NCBI RefSeq assembly: GCF_001606025.1
Contig: NZ_CP014945.1
Coordinates: forward strand, 2,294,001-2,358,000
Length of the DNA stretch: 64,000 nucleotides
Direction: 5' to 3'
Source: Psychrobacter alimentarius
GTDB lineage: Bacteria; Pseudomonadota; Gammaproteobacteria; Pseudomonadales; Moraxellaceae
Below are positions 56,419-64,000 of this stretch, in pieces (within the stretch, counting starts at the first letter, position 1; the number at the start of each line of letters is the position of its first letter). A program made the position numbers and the translations under genes. Under the pieces are notes generated by a model. It had not been told where the DNA came from and searched no databases. It was given only the letters and a program-made list of their open reading frames with translations.

Positions 56419-58125
56419 ATGACAACTACCGCACTAGTCGTTGATGATGAAGTGGATTTGTGCCGATTAATGCAGATAACGTTGACCAAAATGGGTATCA
56501 AAAGCGATGTGGCTTATACGTTGGCGCAAGCAAGAGCATATTGGCAAGAAAACAATTACGATTTTTGTTTGACTGATTTGAAGCTACCTGATGGATCGGG
56601 GCTAGAATTGGTAAAAGAAATCAGTAACAGCTCTAATAGTCCCATCGCTGTTATTACAGCGCATGGCAGTATGGATCTTGCCATAGAGGCATTGAAGCTT
56701 GGGGCATTTGATTTTGTTAACAAACCGCTTGAGTTACCGCGTCTACGTCAACTGGTAGAAAGCGCTTTAAAGGTTATCCATCAAGACAATGAGGCAAATG
56801 CCACACCAGAATCTTCACCTGAACAAAAACTGTTAGACGCTCGACTGATCGGTAATTCTGCCGTGATGACTCCTTTGAAAAATACCATATTAAAGCTGGC
56901 ACGCTCACAAGCCCCTGTATTCTTATCAGGCGAGTCAGGTACAGGTAAAGAAGTGGTTGCTCGACTGATTCATGATATCAGTCCGCGTAGAGATGGCAGT
57001 TTTGTGCCAGTGAATTGTGGGGCGATACCGTCCGAGCTAATGGAGTCAGAATTTTTCGGTCACAAAAAAGGCAGCTTTACAGGTGCCGTGGCTGACAAAC
57101 AAGGCTTATTTCAACAAGCAAATGGTGGCACGTTATTTTTAGATGAGGTCGCGGATTTGCCACTTGCAATGCAAGTCAAGTTGCTGCGTGCTATTCAAGA
57201 AAAAACCGTGAGAGCCATTGGTGACACAAAAGAGATACCCGTTGATATTCGCATACTCTCTGCCACTCACAAAAATTTAAGTCAACTTGTACAAGAGGGT
57301 GCGTTTAGACAGGATTTGTATTATCGCATCAACGTGATTGAATTAAAGTTGCCGACACTCAATACTCGCCGTGATGACATACCTGTTTTGGCTGAGCATT
57401 TCTTAGGAATGATTGCTCATGAATGGCAATTGGAAACACCGCCCTCGTTAACAACTGAGGCGCGCGCGCGATTGCAACAGCATAATTTTGCTGGAAACGT
57501 CCGTGAACTGCGTAATGTACTAGAGCGTGCAGTGACTCTAGCAGAAACATCCTTGATTGATATCAGTCATTTGGGCCTTCCTGATCTAGAAGACGGTATG
57601 GGTTATCAACCAACCGCTTCTCAAGCTCGTCACAATCATACTGATAGTGATACGCGCCTTGATCAAACAGCCAATGCGCCTATTACCACTCAACCAATAG
57701 AAGATAACAGAGACACTATCCGATCCACAGATAAGACCATAAACCCTGAGCAAACGACGACTAATCTACACCCGTACCGTACTAATATGCAACATTACCC
57801 TTCAATGGTACAACGTCAAGCCAGTCGCCAAACAGAAGCATTGAGCAATGCAAATCTCCGTCATGATGTAGAAACAATTACTCAAGCATCAAATCAACCG
57901 GATGTAGGTGAAAAGGCAAACTTGAGCGAACTGGCTGACGTTCAACTGCCCCTCCAAGGGTTAGAGCACTACCTACAAGAACAAGAAAAACAGCTGATTA
58001 TTACCGCCTTAAAACAAGCTGGCTGGAATAAAACTCAGGCAGCCAAATTACTAGGAACGACTTTTCGATCTTTACGCTATCGCATGAAAAAACTGGACAT
58101 CGCCGAAGATGAAGCTGATGAATAG
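56419..58125 (+). CDS. pilR: Sigma-54-dependent response regulator PilR
   Basis: NtrC-family activator, normally of pilA through sigma-54. 568 residues: receiver with D53 and K103; AAA+ domain with Walker A GESGTGKE (171-178) and Walker B LFLDEV; Fis-type HTH at about 525-560 (WNKTQAAKLLGTTFRSLRYRM). The sigma-54 contact loop reads GSFTGA (218-223) where most relatives have GAFTGA. A polar Gln/Thr/Asn-rich linker of about 110 residues lies between the AAA+ domain and the HTH, much longer than in Pseudomonas PilR. The target pilin gene is not in the window. Confidence 0.93.
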   Translation: MTTTALVVDDEVDLCRLMQITLTKMGIKSDVAYTLAQARAYWQENNYDFCLTDLKLPDGSGLELVKEISNSSNSPIAVITAHGSMDLAIEALKLGAFDFVNKPLELPRLRQLVESALKVIHQDNEANATPESSPEQKLLDARLIGNSAVMTPLKNTILKLARSQAPVFLSGESGTGKEVVARLIHDISPRRDGSFVPVNCGAIPSELMESEFFGHKKGSFTGAVADKQGLFQQANGGTLFLDEVADLPLAMQVKLLRAIQEKTVRAIGDTKEIPVDIRILSATHKNLSQLVQEGAFRQDLYYRINVIELKLPTLNTRRDDIPVLAEHFLGMIAHEWQLETPPSLTTEARARLQQHNFAGNVRELRNVLERAVTLAETSLIDISHLGLPDLEDGMGYQPTASQARHNHTDSDTRLDQTANAPITTQPIEDNRDTIRSTDKTINPEQTTTNLHPYRTNMQHYPSMVQRQASRQTEALSNANLRHDVETITQASNQPDVGEKANLSELADVQLPLQGLEHYLQEQEKQLIITALKQAGWNKTQAAKLLGTTFRSLRYRMKKLDIAEDEADE

Positions 58126-58177
58126 TATGCTATGACAATAGTTTAATAAGAATAAGCAGCCATAACGCTGCTATGTT

Positions 58178-59677
58178 CTACTTAGTTATATTCCCTTCTG
58201 CCACATTGACTTCTGATGCAGGCTTTCGGACAAACCGAATGCCTGTCTCAAGCACACGCGCTTTTAGCAAATCCAGCGCTTGTTGCTCCCAAGTGCTTTC
58301 ATTGCCTGATAAAGTCACATCTGGTTTGACACCAATCCCATCAATTTTACCACCTGCTGCGGTCATATAGTTGGCGACGGTGAGCTTGACAGCTTGCTCA
58401 TCATTGAGGGGTACGACCGACTGTACAGAGCCTTTTCCATAGCTGACTTCTCCCACAATCGTGGCGCGCTTTTGTGCCTGTAAGCTGCTAGCCAGTACTT
58501 CTGCTGCAGATGCTGAATAGCGATTCTGCAACACAACCATTGGTAAGCGCTTGAGTATCGCATCACCCTTAGTGGACAATACACGGGAGCCATCTTGACG
58601 TGCTTGTACTTGTACCACGTCAGCATCTTCCATAAACAAACTGGCGACATTTATCGCGGAGGTCAACACGCCACCTGGATTGTCGCGCATATCGAGCAGA
58701 ATACCAGTGACAGGAGAATCTAGGTTGATTAAACCTTCCAACAACTTCTCGCGACTGTTGTTCTGAAAGGCAGGTAATTTAATCATCGCAATACCATCGA
58801 CAAGCTCTGTTTCAATGATTTGAGGGTGGCTATGGTTACGCTGCAATGTAGTAGTATGCTTGCGGCGACCAGCTTTTGAGGTGACAATATCAACTTGTGT
58901 ACCAGCGATTCCAGTTAAAAGCTGCTCAATATCATTACTCTCTTTATCTTCATCCAGCTTGAACTCTCCGACTTGATGCAGATAATCACCAACAGCAATC
59001 CCCTTCTTATCAGCGGGTGAATCATCGACCACCTCTGTGATGACCCAGTACCCTACTTCTTGCTGGTAATCCACCTTAATACCAATATCACCTACATCAC
59101 CTTCTGTAAATGCTCGAAGATTTTCGTAAGCTTCAGCATCTAAAAACTCAGCATGACTGTCAAGCTTTGTAAGCATACCACTCATTGCGTTGTTGAATAG
59201 CTCTTCATCATTAACCGCATCAACATACTCACGGCGCACCAAATCCACGACAGCCACAAAGGTTTTGAGCGTCTCTGGAGAAATAGCATTTAAGGAGACT
59301 TTGGCAACCTCAGGTGGAATATTCGTATCAATGTCATTTGTGTCATCTATTAATGCCGTCTCATCTGGCACGCTGTCTATTGAATCGTCATAATCGTCTG
59401 CAGCATCTAACATATCAGCAATACTTGATAAATCATCCCCATTGTCTTCGGCTGCTATCTCATCAGCGTTTAAACTGATGAGTTGTAAACTTGCCGTAGG
59501 GTTATCGCTAGGCTGATTAACAGGCACGGTTGCCGCTTGTGCGCATACAGTAGCCCCTAGTCCAAATACACCTACTGTTAATGCTCGCTTAACAGCAGTA
59601 GTCGCTATAGATACCTTTATCGCAGGTTTACTCAATCGCTTGGACCTAGATGCGCGAATAAAATAGATAGGATGCAT
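58178..59677 (-). CDS. Carboxy-terminal processing protease (peptidase S41)
   Basis: CtpA-type periplasmic serine protease, 499 residues. Signal peptide to about residue 49 (CAQAAT), an acidic Asp-rich region of about 60 residues (70-122), the PDZ domain (about 190-275, VGDIGIKVDYQQ onwards) and the catalytic core with Ser390 (RYSASAAEVL) and Lys415 (SYGKGSVQ), 25 residues apart as in E. coli Prc. The conserved LDMRDNPGG lies before it. Likely trims or degrades envelope proteins. No strong RBS. An 11-base inverted repeat lies 144-192 bases upstream. Confidence 0.92.
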   Translation of the reverse strand: MHPIYFIRASRSKRLSKPAIKVSIATTAVKRALTVGVFGLGATVCAQAATVPVNQPSDNPTASLQLISLNADEIAAEDNGDDLSSIADMLDAADDYDDSIDSVPDETALIDDTNDIDTNIPPEVAKVSLNAISPETLKTFVAVVDLVRREYVDAVNDEELFNNAMSGMLTKLDSHAEFLDAEAYENLRAFTEGDVGDIGIKVDYQQEVGYWVITEVVDDSPADKKGIAVGDYLHQVGEFKLDEDKESNDIEQLLTGIAGTQVDIVTSKAGRRKHTTTLQRNHSHPQIIETELVDGIAMIKLPAFQNNSREKLLEGLINLDSPVTGILLDMRDNPGGVLTSAINVASLFMEDADVVQVQARQDGSRVLSTKGDAILKRLPMVVLQNRYSASAAEVLASSLQAQKRATIVGEVSYGKGSVQSVVPLNDEQAVKLTVANYMTAAGGKIDGIGVKPDVTLSGNESTWEQQALDLLKARVLETGIRFVRKPASEVNVAEGNITK

Positions 59678-59936
59678 AAGAGAACTCGTTTAGATAGTAA
59701 AATGTACAGAACAGTTATAAGGTAGAGAACTGCTATTGAGTAAAAACAGTGAGTATTTGCTTGTAAGATAGCATCAAGGGCAGCTCTAAACTAGAGTAGT
59801 ATTGCAAGTGCTCACAATTCTAATAACCAGTGTCACCTATATTAACCTTGCCAAGCTTACTGGTTATTATGACAGTGCTCACCTTCTTCATAATTTTTAT
59901 CATCAAAAATATTAAAAATCGAGCAAGGTTTATGAA
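59678..59936. other. Upstream region of the S41 protease with an inverted repeat
   Basis: No gene. Holds a perfect 11-base inverted repeat TAATAACCAGT (59821-59831) / ACTGGTTATTA (59859-59869) around a 27-base loop, without a T-run, in the promoter or 5' leader area of the protease gene. Possible operator pair or RNA structure. Confidence 0.45.
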
Positions 59937-59970
59937 AAAAGGAAAGGATAATACATACCCTTTCCTTCTT
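59937..59970 (-). terminator. Terminator after gpmI
   Basis: Minus strand AAGGAAAGG, 11-base loop, CCTTTCCTT, then TTTT. 30 bases past the gpmI stop. Confidence 0.85.
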
Positions 59971-59999
59971 TTACGCTGACTATAGTATGTAAAACTGAC

Positions 60000-61658
60000 T
60001 TATGATATTGGCACTAACAGACTTTCACCTGTCATTTCAGCTGGCGTATCCATGTTCATTAATGCCAAAATAGTTGGTGCAATATCACTTAATTTACCAC
60101 CGCTACGTACTTGTAATTTTTGTTCACCTACATAAATCAGTGGTACATGTTCAGTAGTATGCTGAGTATGCACTTGTCCACTTTCGTAATCTTGCATTTG
60201 CTCACAGTTGCCATGATCAGCAGTGATAAGCATATCGCCATCAGCAGCTTGCACTGCTGCTGCCACGCGACCGACACAAACATCTAATGCTTCTACAGCC
60301 TGAACCGCTGCATCAAAAACCCCTGTATGTCCTACCATATCACCGTTGGCATAGTTCACAACCAGTACATCGTATTTGCCCGACTCAATAGCAGCGACTA
60401 ATTTATCCGTCACTTCAGGTGCACTCATCTCAGGCTGTAGATCATATGTTGCCACATCTGGAGAAGGCACCAAAATGCGTGTCTCGCCTTCGTACTCTTC
60501 TTCTCGACCGCCACTAAAAAAGAAAGTTACGTGAGCGTACTTTTCAGTTTCAGCGATACGCAATTGAGTTTTACCCTGATCTTGTAGATATTCGCCAAGT
60601 GTATTGTTCAAAGACGTTGGATAATAAGCAATGCTCGTTTTTGAATTGTCAGCCAACACATCAGAGTATTTAGTCAACATCACAAACGCTGCAAGCTTGG
60701 GCTGCTTTTGACGGGCAAAACCAGAAAATTCATGATCTGGTAATACAAAGGCTTGCGCAAGCTCACGTGCACGATCAGCACGGAAATTCATAAAGATAAG
60801 TGCGTCGTTGTCATCGATGGTATAAGGCACCTCATCGCGCCCTATTACCGTGGTCGGACTGATAAACTCGTCCGTTTCACGGGCTTTATAGGCAGCTTGT
60901 ACCGCACCATCCGCTCTAGTTGCTAGACGATCTGCCTTGCCTTCTGTGAGCAGCTCATACGCTTTTTGTACTCGATCCCAGCGATTGTCACGATCCATCG
61001 CGTAATAGCGTCCAATAATAGTCGCAATTTGCACTCGTCCGCCTTCGTAATGTGCATTTAGTTTATCAATATGCGCACGTAGGCGATCAACATATTTATC
61101 AGCAGATTTTGGTGGCGTATCGCGTCCATCTAAGAAGCAATGAACAAAAACGTTTTTGGCGCCATGTACTAAGGCTGAATGACACATGGCCTCAATGTGA
61201 TCTTGATGTGAATGCACTCCACCATCCGATAATAATCCCATAATATGTACATTACCGCCAAGCTCATTGGCTGCCTTTACCGCATTCACCAGCGCTTCAT
61301 TTTTGTAAAAGTCACGATTGGCAACCTCGCTTGATATGCGAGTAGAGTCTTGATAAAGGACACGACCAGCGCCCAGATTCATATGTCCCACTTCTGAATT
61401 ACCAAACTGACCATCTGGCAATCCCACGTCTTCACCTGACGCGGATATTAACCCATGTGGATATTTTTGATAAATTTTATCCAAATTGGGCATACTGGCA
61501 GCGGCAATCGCATTATCTTTATCATCTTCACGATGTCCAAAACCATCTAGTATCATTAAAACGCGCGGCACTTTTTTGTGTGGCTCGCCATCTTGCCCAT
61601 TAACAAGCTTGGTTTGATTGTCGTCGATAAATTCTGATTGTTGCTGATTGTTGGTCAT
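60000..61658 (-). CDS. gpmI: 2,3-bisphosphoglycerate-independent phosphoglycerate mutase
   Basis: Manganese-dependent interconversion of 3- and 2-phosphoglycerate. 552 residues. Metal site D38 in LMILDGFG and the phospho-serine S88 in [30 protein letters not shown], and [11 protein letters not shown] with [11 protein letters not shown] at the C-terminus. The first 28 residues are a polar Gln/Asn/Asp-rich extension not found in most relatives; a good GAGGAG 8-9 bases before the ATG supports it. Third glycolytic gene within 14 kb. Confidence 0.96.
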   Translation of the reverse strand: MTNNQQQSEFIDDNQTKLVNGQDGEPHKKVPRVLMILDGFGHREDDKDNAIAAASMPNLDKIYQKYPHGLISASGEDVGLPDGQFGNSEVGHMNLGAGRVLYQDSTRISSEVANRDFYKNEALVNAVKAANELGGNVHIMGLLSDGGVHSHQDHIEAMCHSALVHGAKNVFVHCFLDGRDTPPKSADKYVDRLRAHIDKLNAHYEGGRVQIATIIGRYYAMDRDNRWDRVQKAYELLTEGKADRLATRADGAVQAAYKARETDEFISPTTVIGRDEVPYTIDDNDALIFMNFRADRARELAQAFVLPDHEFSGFARQKQPKLAAFVMLTKYSDVLADNSKTSIAYYPTSLNNTLGEYLQDQGKTQLRIAETEKYAHVTFFFSGGREEEYEGETRILVPSPDVATYDLQPEMSAPEVTDKLVAAIESGKYDVLVVNYANGDMVGHTGVFDAAVQAVEALDVCVGRVAAAVQAADGDMLITADHGNCEQMQDYESGQVHTQHTTEHVPLIYVGEQKLQVRSGGKLSDIAPTILALMNMDTPAEMTGESLLVPIS

Positions 61659-61934
61659 GGACTACCGCTCCTCAAGTGAATGAACGCTTACAATACTGTA
61701 TTGGGAATTGAAAAGTGCTGTATCGGAAATTTGAAAGTTCCTATCTTAACACACATCTCAAAATAGCTGAAAAATCAACCCCTATGTTCACTCAATAGGC
61801 AGTCCTATTTCTTGTATTCTTATTGGCTGCAAAATGTAGTAAAACTTACGGTTAACCCTACTCTCTACTGAAGCCACGTATCAATCTGTAAATCAAGCTT
61901 GCAATCATTCAGGCCATTGGTTAAGATAATTATA
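61659..61934. other. Divergent region between gpmI and the 6S RNA gene
   Basis: 276 bases with no gene. The right end carries the likely 6S promoter: TTGCAA (61899-61904), 17-base spacer, TAAGAT (61922-61927), about 8 bases before the RNA start. Confidence 0.5.
61899..61927 (+). promoter_or_regulatory. Probable promoter of 6S RNA
   Basis: TTGCAA, 17 bases, TAAGAT. Distance to the predicted RNA 5' end is right for sigma-70. Boxes are moderate matches. Confidence 0.5.
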
Positions 61935-62125
61935 TTCTGAAGTGTTGGCTAGTAGATGTTTATTCCCTGAGCCGATAATGCTTTACCAGGATGTGGTACC
62001 TATCGCCTCATTGTGTATGCCTGCACTGCTTGCAGTGTATCAGGAAACCTGCCGAGGTGATGACGCATCCGCCCTGAACTTCACGGTTCATGGGTCACCA
62101 TCTTACGGCGGCACTTCGGTTGTTC
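61935..62125 (+). ncRNA. ssrS: 6S RNA (SsrS)
   Basis: About 190 nt. Recognised by conserved blocks shared with E. coli 6S RNA: CCCTGAGCCGATA near the 5' side (61966 on), an ATGTGG segment, and on the 3' side CCTGAACTTCACGGTTCATG (compare CTTGAACCAAGGGTTCAAG), GGGTCACC and ACGGCGGCACTTCGG. The terminal stem forms between CTGAAGTG at 61937 and CACTTCGG at 62112. 6S RNA mimics an open promoter and sequesters sigma-70 RNA polymerase in stationary phase. Ends are estimates (within about 5 nt). A short reading frame across it is an artefact. In many gammaproteobacteria fau/ygfA follows; here it is an fxsA-like gene on the other strand. Confidence 0.9.
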
Positions 62126-62187
62126 TATTCGGTTCGTCATTGATTTGTTTATAAATGCATATTTGTAGAAAATTAATAGCCACCAAT

Positions 62188-62226
62188 CAAAAACCCCTTT
62201 CGCTATAAACGAAAGGGGTTTTTTTA
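62188..62226. terminator. Bidirectional terminator between 6S RNA and the FxsA gene
   Basis: AAAAACCCCTTTCG / CGAAAGGGGTTTTTTT with a 7-base loop. A- and T-runs suit both the plus-strand RNA and the minus-strand gene. Confidence 0.85.
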
Positions 62227-62266
62227 TGCCAATTTTTTATTTAAAACTTATCAGACCGCTACTATA

Positions 62267-62875
62267 CTATTCATCATTGGCAGACTTTGTGATTTTTTTC
62301 ACATCTTTGGGTATATTTTTCGCTGTACCGTCGACGGTTGTATTTTGTTTAAACACATCACCAAATGGATTCTGCTGCTGACCAAATGGACTTTGTTTGT
62401 TCATACCACTTGCACCGCCAAATGGGTTTTGGCCACCCATATTACCGAATGGATTTTGACCGCCGCCCATCTGCTTGGCCATCATCTCCATCATTTTTTG
62501 CTGATTGTTCATCACATAGTTATTGGCCACGTCTTTTAGTTTCTTTTGTACTGGTGGTAAGACCACCAATAAGGCAATAAGGTCACTAAGCACACCTGGA
62601 ATCAGTAACAAAATACCTGCCGCAGCCATGGCCACACTTTTCATCATGGTAGATTCTTGTGGACGCATTGCAGGATTCATCATGCCGCCAGCTTTCATTT
62701 GCTGCGCCATTGGATTAAGGGATGCCATGCCTTTACGAATGAGTGAAATACCGATGACTGCAGCGATAATAAACCATATGAAAACCCACCAGCCACTTAT
62801 AAATTGTGCAAGTAAATACCACAATAGCATTTCGATAATAAACCAAACGATGGCAATACCAACTATCTGACCCAT
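62267..62875 (-). CDS. FxsA-family membrane protein with Q-N-P-F-G repeats
   Basis: 202 residues. Two N-terminal hydrophobic helices and a third pair around 78-108 (VAMAAAGILLLIPGVLSDLI) match FxsA, a small inner-membrane protein that in E. coli lessens phage T7 exclusion by F plasmid. The C-terminal 80 residues are Met/Gln/Gly-rich with four copies of Q(N/S)PFG at 140, 149, 161 and 168, and end in a Lys-rich tail. The tail is presumably cytosolic and disordered. Physiological role unknown. Confidence 0.88.
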   Translation of the reverse strand: MGQIVGIAIVWFIIEMLLWYLLAQFISGWWVFIWFIIAAVIGISLIRKGMASLNPMAQQMKAGGMMNPAMRPQESTMMKSVAMAAAGILLLIPGVLSDLIALLVVLPPVQKKLKDVANNYVMNNQQKMMEMMAKQMGGGQNPFGNMGGQNPFGGASGMNKQSPFGQQQNPFGDVFKQNTTVDGTAKNIPKDVKKITKSANDE

Positions 62876-63028
62876 AAAGTGTCGTCCTATAAAATAAAAA
62901 CCAATAAATTAAGTGCCATACAAATTAAAATGGCTAACATATGATGTATATGGGGATTGATTGCTATACTATCAAACTTACGGCTTATTTTTAAGCCATA
63001 AAACAAAATGTAAGTAAGACGGAAGACT

Positions 63029-63613
63029 ATGGCAATTATTATCGGTATTGATCCCGGTTCACGTATGACAGGTTATGGCATTGTTCAGCAAACTGGCGAT
63101 AAGCTAACCTATATTGATGCAGGTACGATTCGCACAGACACTAAAGAGATGCCCGAGCGCCTTAAACGCATTTTTAATGGTTTAACGCGTATTACTCAGC
63201 ATCATCTAAAATATGCGGATGAGCCAATTTATACGGCTATTGAGCAAGTATTTATGGCAGAGAACCCTGACTCTGCGCTTAAGCTTGGTCAGGCACGAGG
63301 TGCTGCCATTGCAGCCATGGTAGCCCTAGATTTAGAAGTTTCAGAGTATACGGCGCGCCAAATCAAGCAAGCGGTTTGTGGTTATGGCGCGGCCGCCAAA
63401 GAGCAGGTACAAGAGATGGTTTGTCGAATACTGTCTTTAGACGTAGTGCCACAAGCGGATGCCGCAGATGGACTTGCCTGCGCAATCTGTCATGCGCATT
63501 CCAGTCATTCGATGAATAAGTTGATACTTAATAGTGCGATGCGTGGACGCGGGGCTTCTAAGAAAAAAGGACGCTGGCGTTTGACTGAAGAAGATCTCGG
63601 CAATCTGCGATAA
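63029..63613 (+). CDS. ruvC: Crossover junction endodeoxyribonuclease RuvC
   Basis: Holliday junction resolvase acting with RuvAB. 194 residues. Catalytic acidic residues at the expected places: D8 (GIDPGS), E72 (TAIEQVFM), D144 and D147 ([15 protein letters not shown]). A 20-residue basic tail rich in Lys/Arg closes the chain. RBS GGAAG. Far from ruvAB (16 kb, opposite strand), with its own terminator. Confidence 0.96.
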   Translation: MAIIIGIDPGSRMTGYGIVQQTGDKLTYIDAGTIRTDTKEMPERLKRIFNGLTRITQHHLKYADEPIYTAIEQVFMAENPDSALKLGQARGAAIAAMVALDLEVSEYTARQIKQAVCGYGAAAKEQVQEMVCRILSLDVVPQADAADGLACAICHAHSSHSMNKLILNSAMRGRGASKKKGRWRLTEEDLGNLR

Positions 63614-63627
63614 AAGCCTGTCACCAT

Positions 63628-63658
63628 AAAAAAAACGCGCTACTAGGCGCGTTTTTTT
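63628..63658. terminator. Terminator after ruvC
   Basis: AAAAAACGCGC / GCGCGTTTTTTT with a 6-base loop; works on both strands and also faces the gene at the window edge. Confidence 0.9.
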
Positions 63659-63705
63659 ATTCTAAATATGATAAGTGTAGTAGAGAATAGACTGGCCAAA
63701 TATTT

Positions 63706-64000
63706 TTACTCAGCGACTGCACTTTCAATCACAGCGTCCAATACATAAGCATACGCCTCACTTGGTGCCTCTAGACGGTTATCATTTGCAGCAGTATTTG
63801 TGTCCGCATCTAAAGCATAACGCTGTATGCGTAGCACTTCGTCATGCTTACCATCCGGCTGATAACCATCAATAACGCCAGCAAATGGCGCCCACTGCCC
63901 TTCACTACTCTTAATTCCCTGATTATCATAGGTAATGGGTTTGACTTGCAAACACATCTCAGAAGTAGTGTCATTACAAGACGTTTTCTTGGCATTCACG
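63706..64000 (-). CDS. C-terminal part of a DUF4377-like protein (cut by the window edge)
   Basis: At least 97 residues, running off the right edge; the in-frame GTG at 63999 is probably not the start. Visible pattern: a Cys about 14 residues in that precedes MCLQVKPI, then GQWAPFAGVIDGYQPDG and VLRIQRYALDA. The C-L-Q-V-K, W-x-x-F and I-x-G-(F/Y) spacing resembles DUF4377, a domain of secreted or lipoproteins. Two Cys may form a disulfide. Whole-gene context lies outside the window, so the assignment is tentative. Confidence 0.55.
   Translation of the reverse strand, partial: VNAKKTSCNDTTSEMCLQVKPITYDNQGIKSSEGQWAPFAGVIDGYQPDGKHDEVLRIQRYALDADTNTAANDNRLEAPSEAYAYVLDAVIESAVAE

Noticed and set aside
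61942-62154. 70-residue reading frame on the plus strand
   Set aside because: It overlaps the 6S RNA almost completely and has no family; the RNA explains the sequence.
1-64000. CRISPR array, prophage, integron or insertion sequence
   Set aside because: No regularly spaced repeats, integrase or transposase frames were seen; gene content is core metabolism, repair and regulation.

Overview
The window reads as a chromosomal segment of a Moraxellaceae gammaproteobacterium, most likely Psychrobacter. This rests on protein style and gene content: moderately AT-rich DNA, an AlaA-type aminotransferase, polyphosphate:AMP phosphotransferase of the Acinetobacter Pap type, ubiE-ubiJ-ubiB, a PilS/PilR pair, and Asn/Gln-rich linkers inserted into housekeeping proteins. 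The genus call is an inference. I see no phage, integrase, transposase or CRISPR array; this is mostly core genome.

Layout. 0-6 kb: a carboxymuconolactone decarboxylase-like protein, lipoyl synthase, then a leftward TAXI-type TRAP uptake module (binding lipoprotein, DUF1850 protein, fused permease) with overlapping genes. 6.5-12.3 kb: a monoglyceride-lipase-like hydrolase, dapD, queE, a DMT-type exporter and two tandem TRIC-type channels. 12.3-21.4 kb: recJ, three small proteins of unknown role, uvrB, dps, a cation diffusion facilitator and an acyl-CoA thioesterase. 21.5-27.2 kb: a leftward five-gene lipid-modification operon (SDR, FAD oxidoreductase, DUF1365, cyclopropane synthase-like methyltransferase, DUF2177). 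27.6-33 kb: an aspartate aminotransferase, tRNA-Asn, DUF305/DUF305/YrhK membrane-associated proteins, a tRNA-Val/tRNA-Asp unit, glutathione peroxidase and msrB.

33.3-43.8 kb: an unusual XRE-HTH/AlaA fusion protein preceded by palindromic sites that look like its own operators; a PiT phosphate transporter and Pap (phosphate uptake and polyphosphate use); a FFLEELY-type protein; and the ubiquinone genes ubiE (with a 135-residue N-terminal extension), ubiJ and ubiB. 44-53.5 kb: a GlcD/Dld-type oxidase, ruvAB, class II aldolase, an Ala-rich lipoprotein, pgk, a DksA-like protein, thiE and pbpG. 53.8-64 kb: a GacA-like regulator followed by pilS and pilR, a carboxy-terminal protease, gpmI, a 6S RNA gene recognised from its conserved motifs, an FxsA-like protein, ruvC, and a truncated DUF4377-like gene at the edge.

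The least ordinary features are the HTH-aminotransferase fusion with its palindromes (an analogue in design of MocR/PdxR regulators but built on a different DNA-binding domain), the lipid operon, the paired DUF305 proteins, and a roughly 100-bp palindromic element next to the lipA terminator that may be a dispersed repeat. Everything here comes from reading the sequence; no database search was run.
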